A stretch of DNA of 64,000 nucleotides, from positions 995,347 to 1,059,346 of the forward strand of contig NC_005071.1 of assembly GCF_000011485.1 (NCBI RefSeq), written 5' to 3'. The stretch's first letter is position 1. Every line of letters starts with the position of its first letter. This document shows, in pieces, positions 60,446-64,000 of the stretch. Source of the DNA: Prochlorococcus marinus str. MIT 9313 (GTDB lineage Bacteria > Cyanobacteriota > Cyanobacteriia > PCC-6307 > Cyanobiaceae). The notes under the pieces are model-generated. The model was given only the letters and a program-made list of their open reading frames with translations. It searched no databases and was not told the DNA's origin. The translations under genes were made by a program, and so were the position numbers.

Positions 60446-62658
60446 GCGCTCAACTCACTCTGCTGCTGTTCTGATTGCACCAAGGCCTGAAAAGCGCTTT
60501 GCCGTGCCAAAAGATCCTTGGGAGAACCGATTTCAATGACTTGGCCGTCTTGCATCACTATGACCTGATCACTGCGTAGAGCGGCATCAAGGCGATGTGC
60601 CACACTCACCGTCGTCATACGGCGTGCTTTCAGAGCATCGAGCACACGAGTTTGGGTGGCGTTATCAAGGGCGCTGGTCGCTTCATCCAGCAACAGAATC
60701 TTCGGCTTTCGCAACAGTGCCCGACAAAGTTCTAGTCGTTGCCTTTCTCCCCCACTGAGATCGCTTCCGTTGTCACGAAGTGCACGCTGAAACGCTTTTG
60801 GATGTGCTCTGATTGTATCCAACACCTGGGCATCGTTAGCTGCAGTCTCGAGATCTTCCAGCCCATAGGCAGGGTTCCAAAGGGTGATGTTGTCATGCAC
60901 GGAGGCGTTAAAAACAAACACCTGCTGGGGCACATAGGCCAAGCTGTTACGCATCACTCGATCACCATGCTCCTGCCAGGGTTTTCCATCAAATAACAGA
61001 GTGCCACTACTGGGCATATAAAGGCCAGCCAGCAAACGAATGAGGGTGGTTTTGCCACAACCACTACCGCCCACAATCGCCAACTGAGAACCCGCTGGGA
61101 TCGTTAGATCAAGTTGATCAATGAAGGGAGGGGAAGTGACATCAAAGCTGTAGCTAATTTGTTGTAACTCGATCATCCCCTCGAGGCGTTTAGCCACGTT
61201 CGAAGTTTCGTCTTCAACCCCTAAGGCGGTGGTTTCACTCATTGCGAAACTACGCACTAACGGGTCATCTTCACTTTTATCAAGATCTTCAAGACGTGCA
61301 AGATCGCCAATTAGCCTCTGAAGACTGGCATTCAGTTGTGGAAGGGAAGAGATCGGTGCAGTGAGCTGACCCTGCAAAAATTGAAAAGCCACTAAGGTGC
61401 CAAGTGACATCTTGCCGGCGATAATTAGCAACCCTCCGACAGCGATAATCAAAGCATTGAGCAGAAAGGTGCTCCCGCTAGCAGTGACTGTGGCAATAGC
61501 TATCTGTGAACCAAGCAGCTGGTTCTGAATCACCACGTTGCCGAAGCTGCCCTGCCATTGGCTCAGGAAGTCAAATTCCAGGCCAGAGGCCTTGATTGTT
61601 TCGATGTTGTTAATCCCTTGCAGTCCCTTACCCTGAGCCTTGCCCTGTTCCAAGGCGAGTTTACGGTTGGCGTCGTAACGCTGCTCAGTCAACCACCAAT
61701 TAAGAAGAAGATTGCCGCCAATCACGACCAGCACCAAAAGCGCTAGCCAGGTAGAGATAAATAAAGCCACGATCAACATCAGGGCACTTGTCCAGAGGCT
61801 CAAAAGAAAACGCAGTAAGCTGTTCATCAAGACCTGCGTAGTTCCCATCCCCAGCAACATGCGACTAGCAATTTCACCCTGAAAACGGGTCTGATAGAAC
61901 CCGAAGGTCACTTGAAAAAGCTTGCGGAATAAATCGGCAGTAAGTCTTTTCGAGAACAGCAGCTCCATTCTTCGTAGGATCAAGTAGTAAATACTGAGCA
62001 CAGCCAACCAGCCAAGAACGGAGAGCATTAGCAACCAAAGAATTGGAATGCCGAAATAGAGTCGCTCATTTTGTAGAAAGTTGTCGATGAAGCCAGAAGT
62101 GAAGCCAGCAACCAAAATGCCGAACACCCCTTGGGCACTAGCTACGCAAAGCAACTGCAGCAAAGATCCTCTGTATGGAAGCAGTTTGGCTGGCAGACTC
62201 CACAGTGGCGATCGCTCACTGCCGCCAGTGCGGAACTCTGGCCCGGGTTCGAACTCGAGCACGATGCCAGTGAATTTATCAAGGAATTCCTCCATCTCCA
62301 CTCGCGTCCGACCCTGAGCAGGATCACTTAGGAAGACGTGGCGATCGTTAAACCCTTCAACCACTAGAAAGTGATTGAAGCCCCAAAAGACGATGCATGG
62401 GAAGTGGCCTTCACTTCTGAGTGTTTCTCCTGAGCAGCGATAGGCTTTTGCTGTGAGGCCGTATTCACGAGCAGCCTTAAGTACCTGCTTAGCATTAGAA
62501 CCATCGCGGTTGACGCCGCAGGCCAAACGCAGCTCGCTGAGTTCAACAATACGGCCAAAGTAAGCGAGGATCGTGGCAAGCGAAGCGGCGCCACATTCAG
62601 TTGCTTCGTATTGCAGCCGTGCTTGGGCCTTGACGCGCTTCCGCTGCAGTTTCTTCAT
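60442..62658 (-). CDS. NHLM-type peptidase/permease/ATPase (C39, LanT-like)
   Basis: 738 residues. The N-terminal C39 peptidase has Cys22 (EATECGAASLA), His96 (FWGFNHFLVVEGF) and Asp112 (FLSDPAQG). Then a transmembrane domain (about 165-440) and an ATPase (GGSGCGKTTLIRLL, DLSGGERQRLELCRALL, ILLLDEATSALD). It should cut leaders after Gly-Gly and export the product. The triad is complete. Candidate substrates are the procA and GG-leader genes in this window. Middle gene of the operon, overlapping both neighbours by four bases. Confidence 0.94.
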   Translation of the reverse strand: MKKLQRKRVKAQARLQYEATECGAASLATILAYFGRIVELSELRLACGVNRDGSNAKQVLKAAREYGLTAKAYRCSGETLRSEGHFPCIVFWGFNHFLVVEGFNDRHVFLSDPAQGRTRVEMEEFLDKFTGIVLEFEPGPEFRTGGSERSPLWSLPAKLLPYRGSLLQLLCVASAQGVFGILVAGFTSGFIDNFLQNERLYFGIPILWLLMLSVLGWLAVLSIYYLILRRMELLFSKRLTADLFRKLFQVTFGFYQTRFQGEIASRMLLGMGTTQVLMNSLLRFLLSLWTSALMLIVALFISTWLALLVLVVIGGNLLLNWWLTEQRYDANRKLALEQGKAQGKGLQGINNIETIKASGLEFDFLSQWQGSFGNVVIQNQLLGSQIAIATVTASGSTFLLNALIIAVGGLLIIAGKMSLGTLVAFQFLQGQLTAPISSLPQLNASLQRLIGDLARLEDLDKSEDDPLVRSFAMSETTALGVEDETSNVAKRLEGMIELQQISYSFDVTSPPFIDQLDLTIPAGSQLAIVGGSGCGKTTLIRLLAGLYMPSSGTLLFDGKPWQEHGDRVMRNSLAYVPQQVFVFNASVHDNITLWNPAYGLEDLETAANDAQVLDTIRAHPKAFQRALRDNGSDLSGGERQRLELCRALLRKPKILLLDEATSALDNATQTRVLDALKARRMTTVSVAHRLDAALRSDQVIVMQDGQVIEIGSPKDLLARQSAFQALVQSEQQQSELSA

Positions 62659-64000
62659 TCGTTTATTTGTTGCCTGTTGTTGTTAGGTAGCAGGTGTGGT
62701 CTGTCTGGCGGACTCATGCCAAAGAAATAACGGAAACTAGGAAGCACCATTTCGATAGGAGCAACGTATCGGGTGGTGATCTGCACAGAAAGGCGATCAC
62801 CGGGGGTCGGAGGGAATGGCAGATCGCCTCTTGAACTCCAGCGGTAACCACCGCTGTTCAAGGGGGAGGTCTCTCCACTGCGCTCAAGCGCCAAGACTGC
62901 AAGGGTTGGAGATGGCTCGCGATTTGTGATCACTTGGGCCAGCGATTTCAGTCCTACACGGGCATGGACATCTTCTAGCCCGCTTGGCACTTGGGCCATC
63001 GACACTACGCGCCCACGGATGCCCCCAACTTCCGATCGTTTATAACCCTCTGGAGTAGCTAGAGCGTCCATGCCTGGGAACACCTGGGCCATTTCCCTGG
63101 AGCCGAGAAACACCGGCACTAATATGGGACTATTGAGTGAATCATCACTCAATTGCAGTACAACTTGACCCTGGATGACACTTTCACCGTTGTTTGGGAT
63201 GACTTGTGTCAAATAAACATCATCCGAGGCAAAGATCATCTGCTGGTTAATAAGATTTGAAAGTGTGTTACCCAATTTCTGATAAGACTGATCAAGTTGA
63301 TTACTAAGGTTAATCAACTCATTTTTGTTGCTATAAATCTGAGAGCGAAGATTGTCAACCTGAGCTTGTTCCTGCAGAATCGCTGCACGTGTCACATATC
63401 CCTTGCTTTCAAGTTTTTGCATCTGGGCAAGATAAGAGGAGCGTCTAGCAAGTTCTTCACGAAGGATTGATTGCTTGGAATTGATATTATTCTGTTGAGC
63501 CAGGGTATCGCGGAGTGTTCTCTTGAGTTGATCAAGCTCACTATGGAGTTGCTCATGCTGAGCAGATGATTGAATCCAAAGCATTAGTTGACCTGCAGGG
63601 ACTTTCTGTCCATAAAAGGTTTGTTTAAGTTTTTCTGTGAAATTTTCAGCAGATGAATTTTTAGCCATTGATATTTTTTCTGAATGTTTTTTATCGATGG
63701 CATTAAGGATATTGGTCGCCAGCTCAGTCATTTGCCGATTATTAAATTGACCAGGCCGATTTTTGAAACGTTTGGCCGATAGATGCCATTGCTGTTTTGG
63801 TTGATTAAACATCCAAATAGCATTGCCGTTGGTACCGCTGATGCTGCTATTAATTGTACTCACTGGCAGTAGCACGCCTGTGCCTTCTACGCTCAAAGGA
63901 ATACGTGCCAAGGTGGCCCACAGAGCTCCGCCGATGGCAATCAGCAGACCCATTCCCAAAGTAACCTTTAAAGGTGGTGTCAATAATGTAATTGGTGGGT
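62655..64000 (-). CDS. NHLM-type HlyD secretion adaptor (5' end outside window)
   Basis: At least 442 residues, open to the window edge, so the true start is further right. A membrane anchor (LGMGLLIAIGGALWATLA) is followed by the first half of a lipoyl-like domain (GVLLPVSTINSSISGT), a long coiled-coil hairpin (about residues 130-255, LHSELDQLKRTLRDTL.. SNQLDQSYQKLGN) and a beta-rich end. It would bridge the ABC pair and an outer-membrane channel, which is not in the window. First visible gene of the export operon. Confidence 0.88.
   Translation of the reverse strand, partial: PPITLLTPPLKVTLGMGLLIAIGGALWATLARIPLSVEGTGVLLPVSTINSSISGTNGNAIWMFNQPKQQWHLSAKRFKNRPGQFNNRQMTELATNILNAIDKKHSEKISMAKNSSAENFTEKLKQTFYGQKVPAGQLMLWIQSSAQHEQLHSELDQLKRTLRDTLAQQNNINSKQSILREELARRSSYLAQMQKLESKGYVTRAAILQEQAQVDNLRSQIYSNKNELINLSNQLDQSYQKLGNTLSNLINQQMIFASDDVYLTQVIPNNGESVIQGQVVLQLSDDSLNSPILVPVFLGSREMAQVFPGMDALATPEGYKRSEVGGIRGRVVSMAQVPSGLEDVHARVGLKSLAQVITNREPSPTLAVLALERSGETSPLNSGGYRWSSRGDLPFPPTPGDRLSVQITTRYVAPIEMVLPSFRYFFGMSPPDRPHLLPNNNRQQINE

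Overview
The window looks like a low-light-adapted marine Prochlorococcus of the MIT9303/MIT9313 type (clade LLIV). The main evidence is a set of Nif11-leader precursors whose leader is nearly identical to the ProcA leader of prochlorosin lanthipeptides. Supporting evidence is many tiny genes, low coding density, small Trp-rich, DUF3303, DUF3764 and DUF2237 proteins typical of marine picocyanobacteria, and remnants of tRNA-linked integrative elements. Species assignment is inference from these families; no 16S or housekeeping marker is present.

Layout. 0-7 kb: ordinary small genes (Trp-rich protein, lipoprotein plus OmpA-domain pair, SemiSWEET, EamA transporter). 7.2-8.8 kb: tRNA-Pro(UGG) followed by three overlapping genes of an integrative element (DUF3854 primase-like). 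9-16.2 kb: a peptide-precursor island with three procA genes, an outer-membrane beta-barrel gene and decayed copies of its 5' end, and a 1.8 kb cassette of four double-glycine-leader peptide genes that is present twice almost without change. 16.6-23 kb: an RTX protein with a long AAAEQ repeat, an integrase tail, TauE-like permease, element genes, and a procA gene whose core is split from its leader by a 14-base G run. 23-37 kb: many small or decayed genes (GRAM-like, RAYT fragment, three DUF3303 paralogues, TPR, integrase remnant, cupin, one more GG-leader peptide, small membrane-protein families). 37.5-42 kb: decayed HsdR and RTX/ParB-like genes, VanW-like protein, FAD oxidoreductase. 42.2-47.9 kb: a 2.39 kb unit repeated in tandem two and a half times, with a RAYT-type transposase in each full unit. 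48-50 kb: a degenerate procA. 49.7-52.1 kb: two metallophosphoesterases and a CobW-like P-loop protein with a Zur/Fur-like palindrome upstream. 52.7-58.3 kb: small gene families and pseudogenes. 58.3-64 kb: a three-gene NHLM-type export operon (ABC permease, C39 peptidase-ABC, HlyD adaptor, the last cut by the window end).

How it fits together. The exporter at the right edge has a complete C39 Cys-His-Asp triad and should cut after the double glycines seen in at least nine precursor genes spread over about 40 kb. No LanM-type synthetase is visible, so modification would have to come from elsewhere. The precursor loci are tied together by shared DNA modules: a terminator-containing element carrying a conserved 25-codon Cys-rich micro-ORF, a conserved module beside the 3' end of procA genes, and reused 5' ends of an outer-membrane protein gene. 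I read the island as a place where peptide precursors are copied, shuffled and decayed. The most notable individual observations are the poly-G leader/core junction, the micro-ORF in the dispersed element, the tandem RAYT unit with a REPIN-like inverted repeat elsewhere in the window, and several conserved tiny ORFs shorter than 60 codons.
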